64,000 bases of DNA from Pusillimonas sp. TS35 (GTDB lineage Bacteria > Pseudomonadota > Gammaproteobacteria > Burkholderiales > Burkholderiaceae_B): the NCBI RefSeq assembly GCF_009857885.1, contig NZ_WWER01000003.1:124001-188000 (forward strand). The letters are read 5' to 3'. Below are positions 46,240-54,728 of the stretch, in pieces (the stretch's first letter is position 1; each line of letters starts with the position of its first letter). Position numbers and translations under genes: made by a program. Below the pieces are notes generated by a model. The model saw only the letters and a program-made list of their open reading frames with translations. It was not told the origin of the DNA and made no database searches.

Positions 46240-47688
46240 TCAGATTGACAGCTTTCTTTGATCCGACGCCTCTTCAAGGGGGGAACCTAGGGAAAATACT
46301 AGGGTTGCACGACAGCCACGGCCCCCGGATTCGATCCGGAACTCGCCATTGAGCTGCTGCATGATGGCGTTGACGATGGCCAGGCCCAGGCCTGCGCCCG
46401 AGGTGTTTTTGCCGGCTTTGCCGCGCCGGAAGCGCACGCCGGCCTTCTCGATGTCATCGGCTGTCATGCCCGGCCCGTTGTCCTCCACCGTGACGTACGC
46501 GCGGCCGTCTTCGGCGCGCACGGCAAGCGTCACGATGCCGCCAACGGGCGTATAGCGAATGGCGTTATCGACCAAGTTGGAGACCGCCTCGCGCAGCAGC
46601 CATTCGGGCGCGGCGATGCGCACCGCGCCATCGGGGCAATCCAGGCCCAGATCCTGCCGCCGGGCCCGCGCCGCCGGATAGAGCTGGCGCACCACGTCGT
46701 GCGCCAGCGCAACAAGATCCGTGTCCTCGGGCTCATCGACGAGCGCGGACAAATCACGCGCCCGCGCCAGCGAAAGCAATTGGTTGGCGGTACGCTCAGT
46801 GCGCACCAGCCCTTCTTCCATGGCTTTGAGTGCAGCCCGTATCTCGCCCGGATCGGATTCGCGCAGGGCATAGCCCAGTTGGGCGCGCAGCACGGTGAGC
46901 GGGGTTCGCAGTTGATGCGACGCATCGTCCAGGAATTGGCTCTGCAGGCTGGCCTGCCGCTCGTAACGGGCCATATGCAGGTTGACCGCCTTCACCAGCG
47001 GCTGCACTTCGGCGGGGATATTGTGCGCATCAATCGGCCTGAGGTCGTCGGCGCTGCGCCCCTCCAGTTCCTGTTCCAGCCGTGTGAGCGGCCGCACAGC
47101 AAACAGCACACCCAGCACCACAGTCAGGATTACCGTCAGCACGCCCACCAGATCGCGCTCCACTGAGCGCCACATCATCGAGGTAATGAACACTTCGCGC
47201 GTAGAGATGTCTTCGCCCACCAGCACGATTACACGCCCGCCCGGATTGTTGAACAGCGGCGGATCCATGGGGCGCGCCATGGCGGCAATGCGTATGCGCT
47301 CGCCGAGATAAGTGACGGTGTAGAAGCGGGGCACGTGGGATTGCAGCGCTTCATCCGGCAGCGGCAACTGCTGGTTGCCGATCTCGGCCAGGCCATCTTC
47401 TGTCATGACGCGGTAGTAGACGTTCTCGTTGGCCGTCAGCTCGAAGAACTCGAGCATCTGGTAGGGCAGCTCCACCGACAAGCCGCCGCTTTGCGTGGAA
47501 ATCAGATGATCGATGGAACGCAGCGCGCCGGCCAGCGAGCGGTCGTAGGCGATATCGATCTGCTTGCGCAGTTCGTGATTGGACAGCCACAGCGCGGCCG
47601 TCATGAATACCACCAGCGCCGGCACAAGCGCCCAGAGCAGGATGGATTTGAGGCTGCGCGCGCCGCCCGTTGACCGTTCAGGCCTCAC
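46240..47688 (-). CDS. tctE: Sensor histidine kinase TctE
   Basis: 482 residues. Membrane helices near 15-36 and 180-199 frame a periplasmic sensing domain with the TctE-type N-terminal fold. The DHp helix carries the phospho-acceptor His258 (DDASHQLRTPLTVL), the N box is SNLVDNAIRYTP (from 370), and G boxes follow (DNGPGM, GAGLGLAIV). It starts with a GTG that overlaps the tctD stop by 11 bp, so the pair is translationally coupled. It presumably senses extracellular citrate-like acids, with TctD as partner. Confidence 0.93.
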   Translation of the reverse strand: MRPERSTGGARSLKSILLWALVPALVVFMTAALWLSNHELRKQIDIAYDRSLAGALRSIDHLISTQSGGLSVELPYQMLEFFELTANENVYYRVMTEDGLAEIGNQQLPLPDEALQSHVPRFYTVTYLGERIRIAAMARPMDPPLFNNPGGRVIVLVGEDISTREVFITSMMWRSVERDLVGVLTVILTVVLGVLFAVRPLTRLEQELEGRSADDLRPIDAHNIPAEVQPLVKAVNLHMARYERQASLQSQFLDDASHQLRTPLTVLRAQLGYALRESDPGEIRAALKAMEEGLVRTERTANQLLSLARARDLSALVDEPEDTDLVALAHDVVRQLYPAARARRQDLGLDCPDGAVRIAAPEWLLREAVSNLVDNAIRYTPVGGIVTLAVRAEDGRAYVTVEDNGPGMTADDIEKAGVRFRRGKAGKNTSGAGLGLAIVNAIMQQLNGEFRIESGGRGCRATLVFSLGSPLEEASDQRKLSI

Positions 47689-48355
47689 GCGCCGGCTCCA
47701 GGCAATAGCCCATGCCGCGCAGCGTCTCGATGTGCGTGCCGGTATTGACCAGCTTTTTGCGCAGCCGATGCACCAGCACCTCGATGGCCTCAATGTTGAT
47801 GTCGTGGTCGTCGGGGCTGATGCGGTCCAGGATGTGCTGCTTGGAGACGGGCTCGCCACTTTTCTGGATCAGCACCTTGAGCAGCGCGAATTCGCGCGGC
47901 GAAAGCGCCAGCGGCTGCCCGGCGGCCAGAAAGCGCTGTGCGGACGTGTCGAGCACCAAATCCCCCAACGCCAGCCGAGGATGCTCGCGCCCACGGCTGC
48001 GCCGTATCAGCGCCACCAGCCGCGCCTCCAGCTCTTCGATAACAAAAGGCTTGCGCAGGAAGTCGTCCGCCCCCTTGTGCAGCGTATCGATGCGTTCGAC
48101 CAGGGAATCGCGCGCGGTGAGTACCAGCACGGGGGTGCGGTCGTCGCGCGCGCGCAGGCGCGACAGAAAGCTGTGGCCATCCATGCCGGGCAGGCCCAGA
48201 TCAAGAATGATTGCATCGAACTCTTCGACCGCCATGCGGCGCTCGGCAAGCTCGGCATCGTCGGCCCAATCGGCGATGAACCCGCCGTGGCGAGCCAGGC
48301 TGCGCGTCAGCCAGCGGGCAAGCTCGCTTTCATCTTCAATAAGCAGAATGCGCAT
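47678..48355 (-). CDS. tctD: Response regulator TctD (OmpR family)
   Basis: 225 residues. The receiver domain has MRILLIEDE (acidic pocket 7-9), phospho-acceptor Asp52 (IILDLGLPGMDG), the LTARDS threonine and a conserved lysine in ADDFLRKPF. The C-terminal winged helix (LSPREFALLKVLIQ, NIEAIEVLVHRLRKKL) binds DNA. The natural start MRILLIEDE is preceded not by a ribosome-binding site but by the T-tract of an intrinsic terminator only 6 nt away. Confidence 0.94.
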   Translation of the reverse strand: MRILLIEDESELARWLTRSLARHGGFIADWADDAELAERRMAVEEFDAIILDLGLPGMDGHSFLSRLRARDDRTPVLVLTARDSLVERIDTLHKGADDFLRKPFVIEELEARLVALIRRSRGREHPRLALGDLVLDTSAQRFLAAGQPLALSPREFALLKVLIQKSGEPVSKQHILDRISPDDHDINIEAIEVLVHRLRKKLVNTGTHIETLRGMGYCLEPAREA

Positions 48356-48360
48356 GGCAC

Positions 48361-48408
48361 AAAAAAAGGACGATCGATGCGCGCCAGTTTAGCTCGAATC
48401 GATCGTCC
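48361..48408 (-). terminator. Intrinsic terminator after the lipoprotein gene, abutting tctD
   Basis: GGACGATCGAT (48368-48378) and ATCGATCGTCC (48398-48408) form a perfect 11-bp stem with a 19-nt loop. On the minus strand it is followed by seven T residues (48361-48367), then GTGCC and the tctD ATG. It ends transcription of the upstream lipoprotein gene. Confidence 0.85.
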
Positions 48409-48430
48409 GGCATTGTGCCGCGTTGGAGGA

Positions 48431-48865
48431 TCAGCCTTTGATGCCCTTGACCGTGCAATCGCGCGCGACAACGGTTGCCGCGCCTTGCGCCGCCTGTTGG
48501 CTGGCGCCGGGATATGCCGCCTGCGTATCCCGTGTAAGCATCCGACCGTTCGCTTCGCCGACGGTGTCATAGGTGAATTTCTCGGTGGTCCAGGTGTAGC
48601 CATTGCCACGGAAAGTATTGCCGACCATATCCGCATTGCTACTGGTGGCGCGCGTAAGGTCGACCACCTGATTGTCAAAGAGAACGCGGGCGCTCAGGGC
48701 TTCCTGCCCCTGGAAAGTGTACTGCGCGGACAGCGCCTTGCTGCCGGCGTCGCAGTCGTACTCGGCGGTCTTTTGCGCAAGATTATCTTTATCGCGCGTG
48801 GTGCCGCAGGCCGCCAGGCCGGCGCACAGCACAAGACCCAGGGTGGCGGTGAGGGTACGGTTCAT
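48431..48865 (-). CDS. Small lipoprotein, possibly MliC-like
   Basis: 144 residues with a lipoprotein signal (MNRTLTATLGLVLCAGLAAC; lipobox LAAC, Cys20 lipidated). The mature part begins GTTRDKDNLAQKTAEYDCDA. YDCDAGSKALSAQYTF, the VLFDNQVVDL strand and YTWTTEKFTY recall the lysozyme-inhibitor fold of MliC, which also begins YxCD and has a conserved Trp-Thr. The similarity is partial and the function is inferred. AGGAG precedes the ATG. Confidence 0.75.
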   Translation of the reverse strand: MNRTLTATLGLVLCAGLAACGTTRDKDNLAQKTAEYDCDAGSKALSAQYTFQGQEALSARVLFDNQVVDLTRATSSNADMVGNTFRGNGYTWTTEKFTYDTVGEANGRMLTRDTQAAYPGASQQAAQGAATVVARDCTVKGIKG

Positions 48866-49066
48866 GGAGACTCCTTGCATTTTTGTTCCAGGCCACACGG
48901 CCTGCTCGTCGATTTTTTATACCACCTGCTCGCGCACCAACGCCTTGACCATGTAAGCAGCCGTGTCGAATTGCCGCGCCCTGAGACGGCCTGGCGTGTG
49001 AGCGCGCCCTGTCGTAGCATCAGGTATCAACCATTACCGGGCAGGATGCGGCTTCACGACAACACA

Positions 49067-49094
49067 TTGCTGGAAACTGCTTTTTTCCTATACT
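49067..49094 (+). promoter_or_regulatory. Putative sigma-70 promoter for the DUF2238 gene
   Basis: TTGCTG (49067-49072), a 16-bp spacer with a T-run, and TATACT (49089-49094). Each hexamer differs from its consensus at two or fewer positions. It lies about 110 bp upstream of the start codon. Confidence 0.4.
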
Positions 49095-49140
49095 TGCAGC
49101 GTCATCTGCTTGCAGCGTCACATTCTTGCTGCGCCGCCTC
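49093..49140. repeat. 16-bp direct repeat, three units
   Basis: CTTGCAGCGTCATCTG (49093-49108), CTTGCAGCGTCACATT (49109-49124) and CTTGCTGCGCCGCCTC (49125-49140). The first two share 12 identical leading bases; the third is degenerate. Confidence 0.7.
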
Positions 49141-49202
49141 TTGGCTGCCCAAGCGCCAACTGCTTCACCTCTTTTCACAGCCTCATAACCGAAGAACCAG
49201 GC

Positions 49203-49895
49203 ATGCACGCTCCCAACCGCCGCAAACTCAGCACCTGTACCGTGTATATCGCCGCCGGGGCTTATCTCGCACTCTGGCTCGTCTTGGCCCTGCATCCCGC
49301 CGACCGCCCAACCTGGATGCTTGAAAACGCCATCGTCATCGCACTGGCCGCGATACTCTGGGCTACACGGCGGCTGTTCCAGTTTTCCAATGTGGCGCTG
49401 CTGCTTATCCTTGGCTTTCTGTCGCTGCATGCCGTCGGCGCGCACTACACCTACTCCAACGTGCCGTACGACCAATGGTGGACAACGTTGGCCGGCCACA
49501 GTCTGAACAGCGTATTTGGCTGGGAACGCAACCACTACGACCGCCTCGTGCATTTTGCCTACGGTCTGCTGCTGGCCTATCCCATACGCGAGTTTTTCCT
49601 GCGCATCGTCGAGGTACGCGGTTTCTGGGCCTATTTTCTGCCGCTGGATTTCACCCTCAGCACTTCTGCACTCTATGAGCTTATTGAGTGGGGCGCCGCG
49701 GAGATTTTCGGCGGCGATCTTGGCATGCAGTACCTGGGCACACAAGGCGATATATGGGATTCGCACAAAGACATGGCGCTGGCTGGGCTGGGGGCGCTGA
49801 TTGCCATTGTGCTTACACTCGCAATCAATCTGCTGGCGCGGCGCGACTTGGCTTGGGAATGGTCAAATGCATTGAAGCAGACGCGGCTACACTAG
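49203..49895 (+). CDS. DUF2238 (YjdF-like) integral membrane protein
   Basis: 230 residues with about six to seven hydrophobic helices. The family segments HYTYSNVPY, FGWERNHYDRLVHFAYGLLL, LYELIEWGAAEIFGGDLG and YLGTQGDIWDSHKDMALAGLG are present, with several conserved His, Glu and Asp residues at helix ends. The biochemical function of this family is unknown. ATG at 49203 chosen because MHAPNRRKLS directly precedes the first helix. Confidence 0.85.
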   Translation: MHAPNRRKLSTCTVYIAAGAYLALWLVLALHPADRPTWMLENAIVIALAAILWATRRLFQFSNVALLLILGFLSLHAVGAHYTYSNVPYDQWWTTLAGHSLNSVFGWERNHYDRLVHFAYGLLLAYPIREFFLRIVEVRGFWAYFLPLDFTLSTSALYELIEWGAAEIFGGDLGMQYLGTQGDIWDSHKDMALAGLGALIAIVLTLAINLLARRDLAWEWSNALKQTRLH

Positions 49896-50031
49896 CAGCG
49901 CGGGATGCGCCGCAATGCCTCAGGCACAGCGGCACATGCGCGGCGCGCGGCTATGCAGCAACGGAGCGCGCAGCATTCACGGTACACACGGTATTTGCAC
50001 CCTTCATGATTGATAAAACCAGGAAGAGACC

Positions 50032-50787
50032 ATGACTTTGAAGAAAACCGCACTGGTGACCGGCGCCGGTTCCGGCATCGGCAAAAGCGTTGCACTGGCC
50101 CTGATGGCCGACGGCTACGCTGTGGCGCTGGCAGGCCGCCGCGAAGACGCCCTGCGGGCCACTGAGCAGGAAGGCCGCGCCGTGGGCGGCGAGGCACTGG
50201 TCGTGCCGACCGACGTGAGTGATCCGGCCTCTGTGGATCACTTGTTCGCCACCATCAAAGACGCCTGGGGCCGGCTCGACCTGCTGTTCAACAACGCCGG
50301 GATCTTCAACCGCCCCGTTTCGCTCGAAGAGCTGCCGTATGAAGACTGGAAAAAGGCTGTCGATATCAACCTGACCGGCGTATTTCTGTGCACCCAGGGG
50401 GCATTTCGCATGATGCGCGACCAGAATCCCCGCGGGGGGCGCATCATCAACAACGGCTCGATTTCCGCCTACACGCCGCGGCCGCACGCGGTATCGTACA
50501 CAGCCACCAAGCATGCCATCACGGGCCTGACCAAAGCCACGTCGCTGGACGGCCGCAAATACGATATTGCCTGCGGCCAGATCGACATCGGCAATGCCGC
50601 CAGCGAGATGACGCAGGCCATGAACACCGGTGTACTGCAGGCAGACGGCGCCACCCGCGCGGAACCGCGCATGGACGTGTCCCATGTGGCCCGGGCTGTG
50701 GTCTATATGGCCAGCCTGCCGCTCGACGCAAACGTGCAGTTCATGACCGTCATGGCCACCAAAATGCCGTATATCGGTCGAGGCTGA
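50032..50787 (+). CDS. Short-chain dehydrogenase/reductase (SDR) family protein
   Basis: 251 residues. The nucleotide motif TGAGSGIG starts near residue 10, FNNAG is present, and the catalytic Ser-Tyr-Lys is in [21 protein letters not shown] (YxxxK = YTATK). Arg residues after the second strand (AGRRED) suggest NADP preference. AGGAAGAG precedes the ATG. The substrate is unknown. It is close to the FmdE-like gene, which may share its transcript (gap 124 bp). Confidence 0.88.
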   Translation: MTLKKTALVTGAGSGIGKSVALALMADGYAVALAGRREDALRATEQEGRAVGGEALVVPTDVSDPASVDHLFATIKDAWGRLDLLFNNAGIFNRPVSLEELPYEDWKKAVDINLTGVFLCTQGAFRMMRDQNPRGGRIINNGSISAYTPRPHAVSYTATKHAITGLTKATSLDGRKYDIACGQIDIGNAASEMTQAMNTGVLQADGATRAEPRMDVSHVARAVVYMASLPLDANVQFMTVMATKMPYIGRG

Positions 50788-50911
50788 TACGCAGACCACG
50801 CTGGCCACCGGGTCTATCGGCGGCCAGCGGCCCGGCAGCGCTATAGTGGCAGCATGAATCCGGCCCGTGCTCGGGCCGGCGCAGCCACCTTTATTCTCCA
50901 CGGGCTCGCTC

Positions 50912-51511
50912 ATGACATTCCCCGCATTCTACGACACCGTCCCCGCCATTACCCTGCACGATCCGCTGGCGCATTTGCTGGGCGCCAGCGATGACGGCCA
51001 GATCCGCTACGGATATGCCGACGTGGTTCGCCTGGCCGGCCACTCTTGCCCAACGGTGGCGGGCGCGTATCTGATGACGCGCGCGGCGCTGCGGGCGCTC
51101 TACGGCGATGCACCCGCGCAGCGCGGCGCCATCAAGGCCGAGTTTCGTGATGGCCAACTCAATGGCACCACGGGGGTGGTGGCCAATGTGGTCAGCTTCA
51201 TTACGGGCGCCACAGCCGATAACGGCTTCAAGGGTATCCGCGGCCACCACGACCGCCGCAATCTGTTGTTCTTCGATGCGCCGATCAACGGCAGCATCCG
51301 CTTTACCCGGCAGGACACGGGGCACAGCGTTACCGTGTCGTTCAATGCCGGCCTTGTGCCCGCCCCCGCCGAGATGCTGCCTGCCCTACTGGCATCTGTT
51401 GAGGGCACCGGCACACCCGAGCAGGCGCGCGCTTTCGCAGACATGTGGCAGGATCGCGTGCGCCGCATCCTGGAACAGGCCGATAACCCCGGCCTGATTC
51501 AGGTGCAGTAA
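50912..51511 (+). CDS. FmdE-domain-like protein
   Basis: 199 residues. The core YGYADVVRLAGHSCPTVAGA followed by YLMTRAALRALYGDAPAQRG resembles the FmdE domain of formylmethanofuran dehydrogenase subunit E-like proteins, where a GHxCP cysteine binds metal. The C-terminal half (RFTRQDTGHSVTVSFNAGLV and a helical end) is not recognised. No zinc ribbon or other Fmd subunit is nearby, so a role in methanofuran chemistry is unlikely. The function is unknown. Start at 50912 has a weak ribosome-binding site. Confidence 0.65.
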   Translation: MTFPAFYDTVPAITLHDPLAHLLGASDDGQIRYGYADVVRLAGHSCPTVAGAYLMTRAALRALYGDAPAQRGAIKAEFRDGQLNGTTGVVANVVSFITGATADNGFKGIRGHHDRRNLLFFDAPINGSIRFTRQDTGHSVTVSFNAGLVPAPAEMLPALLASVEGTGTPEQARAFADMWQDRVRRILEQADNPGLIQVQ

Positions 51512-51583
51512 ATGCGGGAGCCGTACGCACGGGCGCAATAGGCGCGCACGCGACAAGCGCAGTGGCGGTCGGGCGGGTTGCAC

Positions 51584-52423
51584 TCAGCGCGAAAACAACA
51601 CCGGTATTGTCATGCTTTCCAGTATGGTGTTGGTGGCACCACCCAACACCCACTCGCGCAGGCGGCTGTGGCCATAGGCCCCCATCACAATCAGATCCGC
51701 ATCATTGTCCGCGGCTGTGTTCAGGATGGTCTCGCCCACGCCCGTAGCGCTGGTGTCGCGAGTGATCTGTTTCGGTGTCGGGTAACCATGGGCCGCGCAA
51801 TAGGCCACCAGCTCGCCCCCGTTTTCGGCATAGTGCCGCATGCGCGTAGAACCCGCATCCATGCCCAGGACAAACAGCTTGCTGGCATGCTGCAGGATCG
51901 GTGCGGCATCACCCAGCGCGCGGGCCGACTCGCGCCCGCCGTCCCAGCAGCACAACACGCGCTCACCCACGGCCTTGTTGAAGGTACCGGCCGAAGGCAC
52001 CATCACCACCGGCCGCCCAGTAGACATCAACACCTCGGCCACAAACCCGGGGCCGCTGCCAGCCTCGCGGTCGTCGATGTTTTCCTGGCTGATGACGAGA
52101 ACGTCCGCATAGCGCGCCTGGCGCGCCAGGAACTGTGCCGGCGTGCCGGTTCCCGTCAGCCACGTGGACTGCACACCGTGGTGCTTGGCAAGCCCGTGGA
52201 ACTCGTGCTCGACGCGTGCTTTTTCCTGTTTCTGCTTGGCTTCGAGAATGTCGAGCGCCTGCCGCATCATGCCTTCCGCCGCAGGCGTGTAGGCAGGCAG
52301 CAGATAGCTGGCGTATAGGCCAAGCAGAACGGCCTGATGGCGGGTAGCCATGGCCAGCGCAAACTCCAGGCGGCGCCGGCTGTCGGCGCCAAGATCCAGA
52401 TGCACGGCTATTCGACGTAACAT
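51584..52423 (-). CDS. Universal stress protein (tandem UspA domains)
   Basis: 279 residues. The first UspA-like half begins MLRRIAVHLDLGADSRRRLE, and a second half has LIVMGAYGHSRLREWVLGG, the Gly-rich ATP-binding loop (GxxGx9G followed by Ala-Thr). The first half lacks the complete loop, so probably only the C-terminal domain binds nucleotide. Soluble cytoplasmic stress proteins of this kind are common in betaproteobacteria. Convergent with the FmdE-like gene. Confidence 0.9.
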   Translation of the reverse strand: MLRRIAVHLDLGADSRRRLEFALAMATRHQAVLLGLYASYLLPAYTPAAEGMMRQALDILEAKQKQEKARVEHEFHGLAKHHGVQSTWLTGTGTPAQFLARQARYADVLVISQENIDDREAGSGPGFVAEVLMSTGRPVVMVPSAGTFNKAVGERVLCCWDGGRESARALGDAAPILQHASKLFVLGMDAGSTRMRHYAENGGELVAYCAAHGYPTPKQITRDTSATGVGETILNTAADNDADLIVMGAYGHSRLREWVLGGATNTILESMTIPVLFSR

Positions 52424-52631
52424 GTGTACGCTCCTTGCGAATTGAACACGGCAACGCGCAATGCCTGCCAGTGCGCTGCCCATGGCGGGAAACATCCTGA
52501 CCTACTGGATATAGCTTAGCGCCAAATGCAAGGCTGTACACAGATGGCCTTATGGCTAATCATCCTACGTCGTTGTGAGGTTCTGGTAGCCGCATCGCAG
52601 CCAGCCAGCGAGCGCGGGCCGGCGCGCCAAG

Positions 52632-53495
52632 CTATATGCGGCGCCGGATATACCCCGCCACTTCCGCCAACAAGGCTCCCAGGTTCCGCTGCAGGGTGAC
52701 GAAGCCCTCATTGCGCTCGCGCGTGGCTTCATCCATGTAGACAGGCCGGCGTATCTCGATCTGCAGGCTGTGCCGCCGCTGCGCCGGCTGGCCGATCTGG
52801 GCGATGAGCTGCACGCCTTTGTAGGGGTCGTTGCGCGCAACCGTATAGCCCAGATCGCGCAGGCAATCTTCAATACAGCCCACGAATCCGGGCTCACAGG
52901 TTGTGCCATCGCGGTCGCCCAGCACAAAATCCGCCAACGGTCGGCTGCTGTCCATGCCCAGCCGCGCGTAGGCATCGTTGGGCATGGAATGCAGGTTCAG
53001 GTGCCACAATGCGCCAAAGGCCTCGTAACGCTCCTTGACCGCCTGCGCAATCGCTGCATGATAGGGACGATAATAATGCTCGATGCGGGTGCGCACCTGT
53101 GCAACCGTCAGGCGGCGGTCATAGATCGGCGTGCGCGGATCCATGCGTGTCCACACCAGCCCCTTGCCCAGGCGCGTCTTCTCTCCCGGCTGCAACGGCT
53201 CATGCCACACACCGTCCAATGCGTCCGGATCCAAGTCCTGGAGCGTACGGTTAGGGTCGATATACGTGCGTGGGAATGTAGCTGCAATGAGTGTGGCGCC
53301 AACACGCGGGGCAGCCTCCCAGAGCTGGTCCACATGTGTATCCTCGCCCTGGCGCAGCAGCGCCATGGGCGCCGCCGCGTTGAAGTCGGCCGGATACACC
53401 GTGCCGCTGTGCGGCGAGTCGCACACCAAAGGGATCACCGGCCCCGCCGGGTCAATACGAATGAATGGCGGATTCGGGCCCGTGCCTGACATCAT
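52632..53495 (-). CDS. N-formylglutamate amidohydrolase family protein
   Basis: 287 residues. CDSPHSGTVYP (25-35), EDTHVDQLWEAAP (51-63), FPRTYIDPNRTL (74-85) and LNLHSMPNDA carry the zinc and substrate residues of the HutG-type N-formylglutamate amidohydrolase family, which release formate from N-formylglutamate or hydrolyse related N-acyl amides. The ATG overlaps the stop of the upstream Bug gene (ATGA), so the two are translated together. No hutH, hutU or hutI is nearby, so histidine degradation is not indicated. Confidence 0.9.
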   Translation of the reverse strand: MMSGTGPNPPFIRIDPAGPVIPLVCDSPHSGTVYPADFNAAAPMALLRQGEDTHVDQLWEAAPRVGATLIAATFPRTYIDPNRTLQDLDPDALDGVWHEPLQPGEKTRLGKGLVWTRMDPRTPIYDRRLTVAQVRTRIEHYYRPYHAAIAQAVKERYEAFGALWHLNLHSMPNDAYARLGMDSSRPLADFVLGDRDGTTCEPGFVGCIEDCLRDLGYTVARNDPYKGVQLIAQIGQPAQRRHSLQIEIRRPVYMDEATRERNEGFVTLQRNLGALLAEVAGYIRRRI

Positions 53496-54496
53496 TTCTT
53501 GTTTGCCTGAACTTGAATGTTGGCTTTTTGCGCTACCAAGGTATAACGCTCAATGGCTGCCTTCATCTGCGCGGCAAACGCTTCCGGCGAGTTAGTCATG
53601 ATCGTCGCGCCCACATTGGCCGCGCGTTCCTGGAAGGCCGGGTCTTGCGTCACTTTGCGCACCGATGCGTTCAGCTTCTCAATGACCGCCTTGGGTGTGC
53701 CCGCGGGCGCCACCAGGCCGAACCAGCCGCCCGTGCCCATTTCGGGGTAGCCAAGCTCAGCGTAGGTAGGCACATCAGGCAGCACTTTGCTGCGTTCTGC
53801 GCCCAGCACAGCCAAGGGGCGCAAGCGCCCTTCCTGCAGATGCGGAAGCGTCGAAGACAGGTTGTCGGTGATCGAATCCACCTGGCCGGCCAGCGCGTCG
53901 TTCAGTGCCGGGCCCGCGCCGCGGTAGGGCACATGCAGCAGATCGATACCCGACAGCATCATGAAGTTCTCGATGTTGGCATGGCCCAAAGAGGCCACGC
54001 CCGGCGAGGCGAACGAATACTTGCCCGGCTGGGCCTTGGCCAGCGCAACGAATTCCTTCATCGTCTTGGCCGGCACCTTGGGGTTGACGGCAAACACGCT
54101 GGGAACACCCATCACGTTGGAAATGGGCGCAAAATCCTTGATGGGATCGTATTTCAGGTTGGGATAAATGGCCGGGTTGGAACCGTGCGTGCTTACCGTT
54201 GCCATGCCGATGGTATAGCCATCAGGCTGGGCGCGCGCAATCTGCTCCGCACCCAGCGCGCCGCCCGCGCCTGCCTTGTTCTCGACCACCACCGACTGCC
54301 CCAGATCCTTGCTGAGATACTCGGCGATCAGGCGCCCCACCAGGTCTGTGGAGCCGCCAGCCGCGAACGGCACAATCAGGCGAATGGCATGTGAGGGATA
54401 GGCGTCCGCCGCGACAGCGGCCGGCATAACGCCAAATGTGGACAGCGTGGCGCCCGCAAACGCCAGACAGGCCAACTTCGAACGATAAGCAGACAT
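53492..54496 (-). CDS. Bug-family solute-binding protein coupled to the amidohydrolase
   Basis: 334 residues with a signal peptide (AFAGATLSTFGVMPAAVAAD region) and the classic Bug mature start YPSHAIRLIVPFAAGGSTDL. VPYRGAGPALNDALAGQVD and LVAPAGTPKAVIEKLN follow. No TctA or TctB partner is adjacent. Its end overlaps the amidohydrolase gene, and a LysR regulator is divergent, so it probably captures the amidohydrolase substrate or a related carboxylate for uptake by permeases encoded elsewhere, or serves as a sensor. Confidence 0.92.
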   Translation of the reverse strand: MSAYRSKLACLAFAGATLSTFGVMPAAVAADAYPSHAIRLIVPFAAGGSTDLVGRLIAEYLSKDLGQSVVVENKAGAGGALGAEQIARAQPDGYTIGMATVSTHGSNPAIYPNLKYDPIKDFAPISNVMGVPSVFAVNPKVPAKTMKEFVALAKAQPGKYSFASPGVASLGHANIENFMMLSGIDLLHVPYRGAGPALNDALAGQVDSITDNLSSTLPHLQEGRLRPLAVLGAERSKVLPDVPTYAELGYPEMGTGGWFGLVAPAGTPKAVIEKLNASVRKVTQDPAFQERAANVGATIMTNSPEAFAAQMKAAIERYTLVAQKANIQVQANKK

Positions 54497-54565
54497 ACGG
54501 TTCCCCAATGAGTAGTAGTAATGATGTTGAAGTATCGGCAATTCAGGTGGCCGCAACAAACGACT

Positions 54566-54590
54566 AGAATGCAAGTTATCATTACATTCT
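54566..54590. promoter_or_regulatory. Candidate LysR operator
   Basis: AGAATG (54566-54571) and CATTCT (54585-54590) are inverted repeats separated by 13 AT-rich bases, in the gap between the Bug gene and its divergent LysR regulator. Size and position fit a LysR recognition site. Confidence 0.45.
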
Positions 54591-54728
54591 GTCATGTTCG
54601 GTCGATTGTCTGATATGTCATCGGGTAATCGCCCGGGCTGGCGATGCCGCGGCATTCATGTACCTGTTTTTCGCGGGCTGCGTTCAACGCGGCTTCCTGT
54701 ATTTACCGACGCGTTTCAACTTCCGTCC

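Larger units (their letters stand above)
48866..49202. other. Divergent intergenic region lipoprotein / DUF2238 gene
   Basis: 337 bp between divergent genes. The right part contains a sigma-70-like promoter (TTGCTG 49067-49072, 16-bp spacer, TATACT 49089-49094) directed at the DUF2238 gene, followed at once by 16-bp direct repeats. The rest shows no conserved reading frame. Confidence 0.45.
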
